A stretch of DNA of 64,000 nt from positions 3,399,501 through 3,463,500 of the forward strand of contig NZ_WWFG01000001.1 in NCBI RefSeq assembly GCF_026127265.1, written 5' to 3'. The notes below the pieces were generated by a model that ran no database searches, was not told the DNA's origin, and saw nothing but the letters and a program-made list of their open reading frames with translations. The stretch's first letter is position 1, and every line of letters starts with the position of its first letter. This DNA comes from Nostoc sp. KVJ3. Its GTDB lineage: Bacteria; Cyanobacteriota; Cyanobacteriia; Cyanobacteriales; Nostocaceae. Positions 43,821 to 52,009 of the stretch are shown one piece after another. The position numbers and the translations under genes are program-made.

Positions 43821-44474
43821 CTAGCTCAAGCTATCCGGATCGACTCCGAGCGATCGCAAATATTCTGCCAGTTTATCAGCCCGTTGGCGTTCTTGTTGTA
43901 ATTGTTCAGCCAGTTCAGTCGGTGTGAGTAATTTCTCCCCGGTATCTAGACGATAAAATCCCAATAGTTCACCCTCCACCGCCACTCTTAATCCTAAAGG
44001 TTGAGATATACCATCGGTAATTAACTGGTAAGCTTCATCCTCTAACCTATATCCTCTTAACTTTTCTTCAATCCATTCCCCCTTGGGGTCAAATAACCAA
44101 TATTCTAAAATCCCTAATTGTTCATAGAGATTTTTCTTTTGCTCTTGGTCTTGTTTTTGAGTTCCTTGAGAAGTCATTTCAAATACCACCTGGGGAACTT
44201 GACCTTCCTCCCAAACTTTATAACTATCCCGACCCCCAGGCGGCACATCAAAAATTACCATTACATCTGGTGCAACTCTTAATTTAGGAAACCCTTGAGC
44301 ATAGTAGAGAAATTGGTCTGCTAAAACTGTGGCTTGTCTGCCTGCTAGGTATTGTTTAATTACTTCTAAGGTGGTGAGAATTGCGTAGAGATGTAGGTAT
44401 GATTCTGCCAATGGTTCACCGTCGGAACTGGGATATTCGATGTTGGGATTGACTATTTTGATGGTTGTAGTCAT
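43821..44474 (-). CDS. Uma2-family protein (DUF820)
   Basis: A 217-residue PD-(D/E)XK-fold protein of the large cyanobacterial Uma2 family. The core is APDVMVIFDVPPGGRDSY, then VVFEMTSQGTQKQDQEQKK (acidic residue and lysine of the nuclease-like site), then LGILEYWLFDP. The C-terminal helix ends RADKLAEYLRSLGVDP, a tail shared with the two Uma2 genes upstream. Nuclease function for this family is proposed, not proved. It is the third of a tandem set with gaps of 12 and 18 bases. Confidence 0.88.
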   Translation of the reverse strand: MTTTIKIVNPNIEYPSSDGEPLAESYLHLYAILTTLEVIKQYLAGRQATVLADQFLYYAQGFPKLRVAPDVMVIFDVPPGGRDSYKVWEEGQVPQVVFEMTSQGTQKQDQEQKKNLYEQLGILEYWLFDPKGEWIEEKLRGYRLEDEAYQLITDGISQPLGLRVAVEGELLGFYRLDTGEKLLTPTELAEQLQQERQRADKLAEYLRSLGVDPDSLS

Positions 44475-44486
44475 AGCTACCTTTTA

Positions 44487-45224
44487 CTAGGGTAGGTTGT
44501 TTGGATCAATTCCTTGCGATCGCAAATATTCTGCCAGTTTATCAGCCCGTTGGCTTTCTTGTTCGGCTTTTTCTTTAGATGTCGACACCCAACCTGCTGC
44601 ATTATACCAACGTAACCACAAACCTGTTGTCTGCTGATAAAAACCTTGCCAAAGACCCAATCCTAGTTCTAACTCCTCCAACCAGAAGCGGTTCTCTGGT
44701 AAAGATATTGCCTCGTAGCGAGTACCTCTAAGTTGAAAGGCACGCAAATGATTTTCGTAGCGATCATAGACAACGTAGTAGGGAACCCGCAAAATGCGTT
44801 CATATACTTCCCACTTCGTTGGCGGCTGATTGACCTCGCGCAGTTTTTTCCCTAAGTCTTCTTGTTCTGTGCCTGGTGAAAGTAATTCAACTATTAAAAA
44901 CGGAATAACTCCCTCTTGCTAAATGACGTAACTTAAGCGTAGGTCTTGCTGCTGGCTAGCGCTAGGTATTCCTAAAACCATATACCACCAATCAGGACGC
45001 TTGTACCACAAAGTATGGCGAGGATCGTAGTAAAGATTCAAATCGCTAGCAAGTAAAATTTCCTCAGATGGATAAGTCAGAGGTTGACAAGTCTCACTGA
45101 GCAAATCAGCCTGAATGCAGTGAAATTCATCTGGCAAACCTGATTCCCCGATTAATTCACTGGGTAAATCATACATCGTCGGCATGGTTTCTTGTGGTGG
45201 ACGGGGGGGATCTGTTTGATACAT
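44487..45224 (-). pseudogene. Uma2-family gene with a single in-frame amber codon
   Basis: Codons before and after the TAG at 44919-44921 lie in one uninterrupted frame and read as one Uma2 protein. The first part ends DLRLSYVI, the stop follows, and then QEGVIPFLIVELLSPGTEQE continues through VPYYVVYDRYENHLRAF to the tail RADKLAEYLRSQGIDP. Family members usually have a tryptophan at the stop position (TGG to TAG, one base). The total would be 245 residues. It could be a recent nonsense mutation, a sequencing error or read-through; all else is well preserved, which argues for a very young lesion. Confidence 0.85.
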
Positions 45225-45242
45225 GACTACTATCTTGCTTGC

Positions 45243-46037
45243 TTAACTCAAGCTATCTGGATTAACTCCTAACGATCGCAAATGTTCCGCCAAGCGTTGC
45301 GATCGCAGTCGTTCTTGTTCCAACTGCAATTCTGCCTCAGATGCCTGTTGCTGGGCAAGTGATGCTTCTTGCTGGGCAAGTGATGCCTGTTGCTGGGCAA
45401 GTGATGCTTCTTGCTGGGCTGCGATCGCCATCTGTTGCGCTGCAATAGCAGCTTCCTCTGGTGTGGGAACTAAATCGCCATCAGGTGTGAAGTAGCGTAG
45501 TTTACCTCCTTCTATGCCTAAATACAACCTAAGCACATCGCTCCAACGCCATCCCCGCGCATTGGGTGTAATTTCCTGATACTTGTTACCTACCAATTCC
45601 CAACCCATAAATTCCAGATTTTCCGGCGAAAACCAAAAATATTCTGGTGTGTGAAATCGATTTTCATAGAGATTTTTCTTCAAATTTCGGTCAATATCAG
45701 CCGTACTTTCAGAAAGTAATTCAATAATCAAATCTGGATAACGACCATCTTCTTCCCAGACTACCCAGGAATTACGCGATCGCTTTTCGGTGTCTTTGAC
45801 CAAAAAAAAGTCTGGCCCTCGAAAATCTCGATTTCGCAACTGCTGACGGCTAAAATAAATTGTTAGATTCGCACCTATAAAGAAATCATTACAGTCACGC
45901 CACAGCCACTCAAGGGAAGTTACTAGCAGCAGTAGCTGCATATAGTGCAATGAAGTTTCCATCTCCGGCTCATCACTTAACAACTGAGTTGCATCGGGCA
46001 TCTGCTGTTCTAGCTGTTGCGCTGTAACCAACACCAT
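45243..46037 (-). CDS. Uma2-family protein with heptad-like AQQ(E/Q)ASL repeats
   Basis: A 264-residue Uma2 protein. The core has FRGPDFFLVKD, then GRYPDLIIELLSESTADID and the lysine KKNLYENRFHTPEYFWF. Residues about 195-245 are an alanine/glutamine-rich coiled coil made of ASLAQQ(Q/E) repeats, followed by the tail RSQRLAEHLRSLGVNP shared with its two downstream paralogues. It is first in the tandem set. Many members in Nostoc have such variable coiled tails; the function is unknown. Confidence 0.87.
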   Translation of the reverse strand: MVLVTAQQLEQQMPDATQLLSDEPEMETSLHYMQLLLLVTSLEWLWRDCNDFFIGANLTIYFSRQQLRNRDFRGPDFFLVKDTEKRSRNSWVVWEEDGRYPDLIIELLSESTADIDRNLKKNLYENRFHTPEYFWFSPENLEFMGWELVGNKYQEITPNARGWRWSDVLRLYLGIEGGKLRYFTPDGDLVPTPEEAAIAAQQMAIAAQQEASLAQQQASLAQQEASLAQQQASEAELQLEQERLRSQRLAEHLRSLGVNPDSLS

Positions 46038-46102
46038 CGCTGTACCTGTTTGATTGTTGATTTAATTTTAAGCCCTTAAGTCTTAAGTTAGGAGTTGGGA
46101 GA

Positions 46103-46120
46103 GACGCGATTAATCGCGTC
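46103..46120. repeat. Perfect palindrome GACGCGATTAATCGCGTC
   Basis: An 18-base perfect palindrome with GAGA/TGTA flanks, the best-preserved member of the GACGCGAT family also seen at 3429, 15021 and 15211. Confidence 0.8.
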
Positions 46121-46225
46121 TGTACAGGAGTTATTCTCCCTCATCTCCCTCATCCCCGAATTTATGAGAGCAGAGTCACGGATTCCGCTACACTGAGACG
46201 AAGGTTTGTTGCATTGTAATTAGGC

Positions 46226-46414
46226 ATGGAAATCGGACAAAAGGTTAAAGTGTTTCGTTTACGCGATCGCGTTTCTGCCCCAATTGTAAAAAAACTAGGA
46301 CAAGTGGGTATCATCCAAGGCTACAAAGTCATTGATGCTGGCATCGGTGTAGTGGTGCTATTTGAGGACAATACTTCCACTTGGTTTTTTGAAGATGAAA
46401 TTAAACCTGTGTAG
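46226..46414 (+). CDS. DUF2862-family small protein
   Basis: A 62-residue protein starting MEIGQKVKVFRLRDRVS and ending WFFEDEIKPV. This matches a small cyanobacterial family (DUF2862) with an SH3-like beta fold and unknown function. It is compact, soluble and complete. The ArsA-like gene follows 120 bases later in the same direction. Confidence 0.85.
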   Translation: MEIGQKVKVFRLRDRVSAPIVKKLGQVGIIQGYKVIDAGIGVVVLFEDNTSTWFFEDEIKPV

Positions 46415-46534
46415 TTGTGAAGAACTCAGATGCGGGTTTTTCTTGGCATCTGAAATTTCCAGCACAGGCTGAGAATCTTTATTGAGTGCTAAGTTGGAAT
46501 TGAAAAGATCGGCGGTGAAAACAGGAATCAAGTA

Positions 46535-47635
46535 ATGGCTCTAATATTGACATTTTTGGGCAAAGGCGGCACCGCTCGTACCAAAATTGCGATCGCCGCC
46601 GCCAAATTATTGGCAAGTCAAGGCAAACGCGTACTCCTCGCAGGACAAGCAGAACCAACATTATCAATCCTGTTGGGTACTCCCATTGCTGCTGATCCCC
46701 AAGAAATCGCTCCCAAGCTACAGGCGGTACAGTTTAAGGCATCTTTACTGCTAGAACGCAACTGGGATGAAGTAAAAAAACTTGAGGCTCAATATCTCCG
46801 CACACCCATTTTTAAAGAGGTTTTTGGTCAAGAACTGGTAGTATTACCAGGAATGGACAGCGCCCTAGCCCTCAATGCGATCCGCGAATATGATGCCAGT
46901 GGCAAATATGATGCGATCGTCTACGATGGCACGGGTGACTCTTTAATGTTGCGAATGTTGGGCTTGCCAGAATCTCTTAGTTGGTATGTCCGGCGATTTC
47001 GCCAATTGTTTGTCAACTCCGATTTGGGGAAGACAATTACTGAATCGCCCTTAATTCAACCGCTAATTAGCAGCTTTTTCAATATCAACTGGACAGCAGA
47101 TAACTTTGCAGCGCCCACTAACCAAGTCAATAATTTCTTGGAAAAGGGGAGAGCCGCTCTAGCCGATCCCAAACGTGTTGCTGCATTCTTAGTGACCACA
47201 GGAGATCCTATTGAGGTAGCAAATGCTCGTTATTTGTGGGGTAGCGCTCAACAAATTGGTTTAACTGTAGGTGGCGTTCTGCTTGTGTCTTCTGAGACTA
47301 GCGTCAATCTGTCAGAGGAATTTATACCCCTACCCGTGAGCGTCGTTCCCGACTCAACTACAGGTGACTGGCAAACACTAATAGACGCTTTACCCAACTT
47401 TGAAGCACAAGCTTTACAGGCTCCTAAACCAATTGAAATAGACATCCACAATCGTCAAATCCGCTTGTTCTTGCCAGGATTTGACAAAAAGCATGTCAAG
47501 CTGACCCAATATGGGCCAGAAGTCACCATAGAAGCAGGAGACCAGCGACGGAATATTCCTCTACCCCCGGCTTTGAGTGGCAGAACCGTTGCCGGAGCAA
47601 AGTTTCAGAATAATTATTTGATAATTTCGTTTTAA
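46535..47635 (+). CDS. ArsA/Get3-like ATPase with altered P-loop and HSP20-like tail
   Basis: A 366-residue protein of the ArsA/Get3 fold. The deviant Walker A reads FLGKGGTARTKIAIAAAKLL where canonical members have GKGGVGKTT, so the second lysine is arginine; the signature lysine of GKGG is kept. The switch region DAIVYDGTGDSLMLRMLGLP (about 128-147) is recognisable. The last 80 residues (IDIHNRQIRLFLPGFDKKHV onward) are a small heat-shock protein-like domain found in bacterial ArsA relatives. It might bind but hydrolyse ATP slowly, and may handle membrane proteins or metals; neither is shown here. chlG follows 93 bases later on the same strand. Confidence 0.85.
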   Translation: MALILTFLGKGGTARTKIAIAAAKLLASQGKRVLLAGQAEPTLSILLGTPIAADPQEIAPKLQAVQFKASLLLERNWDEVKKLEAQYLRTPIFKEVFGQELVVLPGMDSALALNAIREYDASGKYDAIVYDGTGDSLMLRMLGLPESLSWYVRRFRQLFVNSDLGKTITESPLIQPLISSFFNINWTADNFAAPTNQVNNFLEKGRAALADPKRVAAFLVTTGDPIEVANARYLWGSAQQIGLTVGGVLLVSSETSVNLSEEFIPLPVSVVPDSTTGDWQTLIDALPNFEAQALQAPKPIEIDIHNRQIRLFLPGFDKKHVKLTQYGPEVTIEAGDQRRNIPLPPALSGRTVAGAKFQNNYLIISF

Positions 47636-47637
47636 TT

Positions 47638-47712
47638 TAGTTAGGAGTTAGGAGTGAGGAGTTAGGAATAAAACAATAATTCATAACTTTTAACTTCTAA
47701 CTCCTTACTCTA
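47638..47712. repeat. Inverted STRR repeat (TTAGGAG/CTCCTAA type)
   Basis: TTAGGAGTTAGGAGTGAGGA on the left and complementary TAACTTCTAACTCCTTACTC on the right flank an AT-rich centre. This is the same architecture as the repeat inside the aminopeptidase gene. Confidence 0.75.
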
Positions 47713-47728
47713 AAAAAAAATACGCTTT

Positions 47729-48775
47729 ATGTCAGAATCAACTCCCATTACCCCAGACCCCAATCCAACTGAGGCTATAGACTCAGTAGCAATTAATCCC
47801 AGCCAACAAGCAATAGCAACGAGCGATCGCAATGCGAAAACTAGGCAGTTGCTGGGGATGAAAGGTGCAGCTGCTGGGGAAACTTCAATTTGGAAAATTC
47901 GTTTACAGCTAATGAAGCCCATTACCTGGATTCCCCTGATTTGGGGCGTAGTCTGTGGTGCGGCTTCTTCAGGTAACTATACTTGGACGCTGGAAAATGT
48001 GTTGAAAGTATTAACCTGTATGCTGCTAGCTGGGCCATTAATGACAGGTTACACCCAAATCCTCAATGATTACTACGATCGCGAAATCGATGCCATCAAT
48101 GAACCCTATCGCCCGATTCCCTCTGGGGCAATTCCCTTACCCCAGGTAATTATTCAGATTTGGGTATTGCTGATTGCTGGTAATGGTTTGGCATTTGTGC
48201 TAGATGTGTGGTCTGGTCATGAATTTCCGACAATTACAGCGATCGCAATTATCGGTTCTTTCATCGCCTATATTTATTCTGCACCTCCCCTGAAACTCAA
48301 GCAAAATGGCTGGCTAGGTAGCTACGCCTTGGGTGCAAGTTATATCACCCTACCTTGGTCTACAGGACACGCTTTGTTTGGTGAACTGAATTCCACAATT
48401 GTGATTTTGACAATGTTCTACAGCTTGGCTGGATTGGGCATTGCCATTGTCAATGATTTTAAGAGTGTAGAAGGCGATCGCCAGCTAGGATTAAATTCAT
48501 TACCCGTAATGTTTGGGATTACCACTGCGGCATGGATTTGTGTAGTGACAATTGATGTATTTCAAGGATTTATTGCCGCTTATCTTGTCAGCATCCATGA
48601 GAATTTGTATGCAGCAATATTAGTGCTGTTAATCATCCCACAAATCACCTTGCAAGATATGTATTTCTTGCGCGACCCCGTGAAAAATGATGTTAAGTAC
48701 CAAGCAAGCGCCCAACCATTCCTTGTTCTCGGAATGTTGGTAACAGGTTTAGCGCTAGGTCATGCTGGCATTTAA
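47729..48775 (+). CDS. chlG: Chlorophyll synthase
   Basis: A 348-residue polytopic membrane prenyltransferase (UbiA superfamily) that joins phytyl diphosphate to chlorophyllide a, the last step of chlorophyll a synthesis. The metal/diphosphate motif NDYYDREIDAINEPYRPIPS lies about residues 112-131. The second aspartate-rich motif is NDFKSVEGDRQLG (about 243-255). About nine spans follow a hydrophilic 55-residue N-terminus. Motifs are fully typical of ChlG. Confidence 0.95.
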   Translation: MSESTPITPDPNPTEAIDSVAINPSQQAIATSDRNAKTRQLLGMKGAAAGETSIWKIRLQLMKPITWIPLIWGVVCGAASSGNYTWTLENVLKVLTCMLLAGPLMTGYTQILNDYYDREIDAINEPYRPIPSGAIPLPQVIIQIWVLLIAGNGLAFVLDVWSGHEFPTITAIAIIGSFIAYIYSAPPLKLKQNGWLGSYALGASYITLPWSTGHALFGELNSTIVILTMFYSLAGLGIAIVNDFKSVEGDRQLGLNSLPVMFGITTAAWICVVTIDVFQGFIAAYLVSIHENLYAAILVLLIIPQITLQDMYFLRDPVKNDVKYQASAQPFLVLGMLVTGLALGHAGI

Positions 48776-48848
48776 TAAAGGAGTGCTGAGTTATTCCTCT
48801 ACTCCCCATTACTAAACTTATACTTCTATATTGAGAAGTTCTGAATTA

Positions 48849-48880
48849 GGAGCGGAGCCGGAGACGCTCCGCCTCCGGTT
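48849..48880. repeat. GC-rich palindromic repeat after chlG
   Basis: GGAGCG...CGCTCC and CCGGAG...CTCCGG arms are nested in 32 bases. A compact GC-rich palindrome, otherwise foreign to the AT-rich spacer. Confidence 0.55.
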
Positions 48881-48925
48881 AGGAGTTAATATACTTTTAA
48901 TTCCTAATTTGTATCAGGACATACC

Positions 48926-49213
48926 GTGTTGGAACTGATATCTTTCCTTCTTCATGGGATTCAACCTTTATTAGTCCCAATTTGCTTTGTCGTTGCTTGG
49001 ACAGTAATTATTCTTGTTGTTTTTAGTCTTTGTGCGGTGGCACGAGATAGCGTCACTATAGCCAAGCAAATGCATCAAATCCCCTGTACTGGTTGCCAAT
49101 TTTTTACCGACAATTATCGTCTTAAATGTACTGTACGCCCATCTATTGCCAATACAGAAGAAGCAATCAATTGTTCTGACTATCAACCGAAGACAAATCC
49201 TTATCTGTATTAG
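48926..49213 (+). CDS. Small membrane protein with conserved cysteines
   Basis: A 95-residue protein from a GTG at 48926. One long hydrophobic segment covers about residues 12-40. A polar tail with a CTGCQFF motif and two more cysteines (LKCTVRP, INCSDYQP) follows. The four cysteines in the tail could bind metal or form disulfides. It is probably conserved in related cyanobacteria; I know no function. It lies between chlG and the convergent alcohol dehydrogenase gene. Confidence 0.65.
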   Translation: MLELISFLLHGIQPLLVPICFVVAWTVIILVVFSLCAVARDSVTIAKQMHQIPCTGCQFFTDNYRLKCTVRPSIANTEEAINCSDYQPKTNPYLY

Positions 49214-49263
49214 GGTGTGGGGAGTGGGAGATGAGGGGGACAAGGGGGACAAGGAGAATACCC

Positions 49264-49291
49264 AATGACTAATGACTAATGACTAATGACT
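49264..49291. repeat. Heptamer array AATGACT x4
   Basis: Four exact AATGACT units. The last codons and stop of the minus-strand alcohol dehydrogenase gene (stop at 49283) lie inside this array. Confidence 0.9.
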
Positions 49292-50239
49292 AATCTCTAA
49301 CAATATTTTTAAAACACCCCTACTCTGGGCGTGTTCAAAGGCTACAAGCCCTTCAATGAGAGGGTAGGTGGCATGAATCAGGGGTTGCACGTCAACTTGT
49401 CCTGTGGCTAGTAGCTGGAGGGCTGGGGCAAAGGGCCCACAACGGGAGCCTATAAGAGTGATTTCATCCACTACTAAAGAGGAAACATCTAGGCTGAGGT
49501 TGCCAGCATAAGTACTTTTAAGTACAAGAGTACCACGGGGACGGAGGGCGCGGCGGGCGATCGCAAATCCTTCTGGATTGCCAGTACATTCTACTGAGAT
49601 ATCGAAATATCGATCTTTGACAGCATCAGTTAAACCAGTTTTAATTCCACGTGCCTCTAAGTTAGCAAGTTTGTCTTGATGTCGCCCCACAGCTAAGAGT
49701 TCACAGCCAGTTAAGGCTAATGTCTGGGCTACTAACTGCCCTAATTTACCATCTCCAACCACTAACACGCGATCGTTTGGACGCAATGGCACTTGCTGCT
49801 GAATTTCCAAAGCTGCTGCGATGGGTTCGGTAAATGTTGCTACTTCTGTCGGCACATTCTCAGGTACTAAATATAAGTTATCTATTGGCAAACAGAGATA
49901 TTCACCAAAAGCTCCATTCCGGTTGACAATACCTAGAACTGTGCGATTTTCGCAGTGAGTTGGTTGTCCACTGCGACAAAACCGACAATGCCGACACACA
50001 GCATTGATTTCTCCAACTACACGTTGATTAACTAAGTGTTCTGGCCCTTTTTCAACCACGCCGACAAATTCATGCCCCAAAATCCCAGTGTAGGGATAGT
50101 AGCCTCTGAGTAGTTCTAAGTCAGTGTTGCAGATACCCGCACGCAAGACACGTATTAAGGCTTCTCCTGCTGGCGGTTCAGGAATGGGAATATCTGTGCG
50201 TAGTTGCAACTGGTTATTTTCGAGCCAAAGTCCTTTCAT
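49283..50239 (-). CDS. Zinc-dependent alcohol dehydrogenase family (MDR) protein
   Basis: A 318-residue medium-chain dehydrogenase. The catalytic zinc ligands are Cys in RAGICNTDLE (about 37) and His-Glu in LGHEFVGVVEK (about 55). The structural zinc cysteines are in CRHCRFCRSGQPTHC (about 82-96). The nucleotide loop VLVVGDGKLGQLVAQ lies about 158-172. The substrate is not evident; the motif spacing fits polyol or threonine-type dehydrogenases. The extreme C-terminus and stop codon are formed by the AATGACT heptamer array, so the original ending may have been different. Confidence 0.87.
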   Translation of the reverse strand: MKGLWLENNQLQLRTDIPIPEPPAGEALIRVLRAGICNTDLELLRGYYPYTGILGHEFVGVVEKGPEHLVNQRVVGEINAVCRHCRFCRSGQPTHCENRTVLGIVNRNGAFGEYLCLPIDNLYLVPENVPTEVATFTEPIAAALEIQQQVPLRPNDRVLVVGDGKLGQLVAQTLALTGCELLAVGRHQDKLANLEARGIKTGLTDAVKDRYFDISVECTGNPEGFAIARRALRPRGTLVLKSTYAGNLSLDVSSLVVDEITLIGSRCGPFAPALQLLATGQVDVQPLIHATYPLIEGLVAFEHAQSRGVLKILLEISH

Positions 50240-50343
50240 TTTGCTGTACTCCTTTGCCTAATATTTGTCATCCCAATTTTAAAAATATTTACAAAATAAT
50301 TAATCGACTGTAGAGGCGTACATCTATGCGCTTCTATCGACGG

Positions 50344-50916
50344 TTATGTTTCTGTACTAAGTATTTCTTTATTTTTGGTTACATCAGTTTTGCTTAACCA
50401 AGTAACCAAGTCTTCTGAATCGAGTGCTATCTCACTTCCTAATGTTTTGATATAAAGAAGTCCATCACTAATAATTAAATCTCGGATTGGATACCATGAA
50501 TCCCGTGTCCTGATCAGAAGCTCCAAGGGAATACTTAGTCTGGAATTATACTTACGATATTTCCACCAGGCTCGCCATAGAAGTACAGATTTAGTACAGT
50601 GCATCTCATAGCCTTTGGGAACTTCGCAGTGTTGATATTTATAGAAGCCCCGACTATCGACTTCTCCTTTTAGGAGATAACTATATTCTGCTAATGCCTG
50701 ATTTATCAATTCCCACTGGGATGATTTTGGAGAAATAGAGAATTCAGATAGTGTGTTAGCTGGTTGGAAGGTAGCAATCACACCTTCAGATTTCGCTGTC
50801 AGTTGGTTGATTTTATACACTGTTTGCGCTGTCAAAGCAGGATTTGACAACAAAACTTCTTTTTTCTGGATAGAGTTTTGCACAAACTCTCGAATCAAAT
50901 CTAGATTAGATAACAT
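50344..50916 (-). CDS. Unrecognised soluble protein
   Basis: A 190-residue protein with no signal peptide or membrane span. The N-terminal half is helical with KSEGVIATFQPAN in the middle. The second half contains aromatic-rich LLWRAWWKYRKYN and strand-like IRDLIISDGLLYIKTLG. I do not recognise any family. It has no close neighbours in the same transcript. Composition and codon use look native, and the frame is long, so it is probably real. Confidence 0.55.
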   Translation of the reverse strand: MLSNLDLIREFVQNSIQKKEVLLSNPALTAQTVYKINQLTAKSEGVIATFQPANTLSEFSISPKSSQWELINQALAEYSYLLKGEVDSRGFYKYQHCEVPKGYEMHCTKSVLLWRAWWKYRKYNSRLSIPLELLIRTRDSWYPIRDLIISDGLLYIKTLGSEIALDSEDLVTWLSKTDVTKNKEILSTET

Positions 50917-51131
50917 AAAATTATTTATACTAAGTTAAGCAGTGTGATGGAAGCCACAACGGTACTTAAATTAGTAACTACGCTGGTTTTACACTTAAAT
51001 CAGGATTATTACCAGTTTTATTTATACTCAATTCTCTGTCTGACCAGGGCTTTATTAACTTTGATGTCGGGTATATCGTCACTCACTATTTTGGTTGACA
51101 AAATCAAGTTTTTCAAGTAGAAAACGGCAGA

Positions 51132-51938
51132 TTAGATTTTTACGCCATCTAGAAAAGGTTGAAATACTGGAACTAATTCAGGACGACTGACAACAAGGGT
51201 GGGAAAAGAGCGATCGCTATAATCTTCTCCTGCTGACAACGGAAACGGTTCTGACTTCAGCGATAACCATACCCCGCCAGCAGCCTGGACAATCACCCAA
51301 GCACCAGCTAAGTCCCAAACTTTTGGTGTAGCCTCAATACCACCCAGAGTAGCCCCAGTTGCAACCGTCAAAAAGTTATAGCTAGCCACACCCAGCATCC
51401 GAATTTTACAGGGAAAGCCATTTTTGATAACTGCGGTGCTGCGAGAACAGAGGTTGAAAAAGTGATTGTTGCTGGGACTATCACCACTGGTATGGATGGG
51501 GTGGTGATTGAGAAATGCTCCTGTTGGCGTTTCTAACCCAGATGAACCAGGCCAGAAACCATAAAAGGCTTGATTTAAGGTTGGTGCGTAAACATACCCA
51601 AAAATGGGCGTGCCTCGATACAGTAAACCCAGAGATATTGTCCAGATGGGAATGCCACGTGTGAAGTTGGTTGTACCATCAAGAGGGTCAATTACCCAGC
51701 ACCATTCAGTACCGGGAAATGATTGATCGCTTTCTTCACTCAAAATACCGTAACCAGAGAAAGTAGAAGCGATCGCATCCCGAATTTCTTGATCTGCCCA
51801 TTTATCTGCTTGCGTCACCAAACTACCATCAGCTTTTTGAGAAGCCTGTACTTGCCCAAAATCTTGCATTAGCTGCTTGCCCACTCTGGTAGTAGTAGTT
51901 TGAGCAAAATCAAGAATTGTTGTCCAAAAATCATTCAT
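51132..51938 (-). CDS. Inositol monophosphatase-family phosphatase
   Basis: A 268-residue lithium-sensitive-type phosphatase. Metal ligands are visible in ILSEESDQ (about 69-76), in WVIDPLDGTTNFTRGIP (about 87-103) and in the late WDLAGAWVIVQAAGG (about 213-227). In cyanobacteria such proteins include inositol, histidinol and 3'-phosphoadenosine phosphatases; motifs alone do not decide. The gene lies 71 bases after the PucC-like carrier gene on the same strand and may be cotranscribed with it. Confidence 0.9.
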   Translation of the reverse strand: MNDFWTTILDFAQTTTTRVGKQLMQDFGQVQASQKADGSLVTQADKWADQEIRDAIASTFSGYGILSEESDQSFPGTEWCWVIDPLDGTTNFTRGIPIWTISLGLLYRGTPIFGYVYAPTLNQAFYGFWPGSSGLETPTGAFLNHHPIHTSGDSPSNNHFFNLCSRSTAVIKNGFPCKIRMLGVASYNFLTVATGATLGGIEATPKVWDLAGAWVIVQAAGGVWLSLKSEPFPLSAGEDYSDRSFPTLVVSRPELVPVFQPFLDGVKI

Positions 51939-52009
51939 TGGTTAATTCTCGCGCAAAGGGGTTTTGAGCGGCGATCTAGGTAGATTCGGGCTGGGTGTAA
52001 GTTTCTAGT

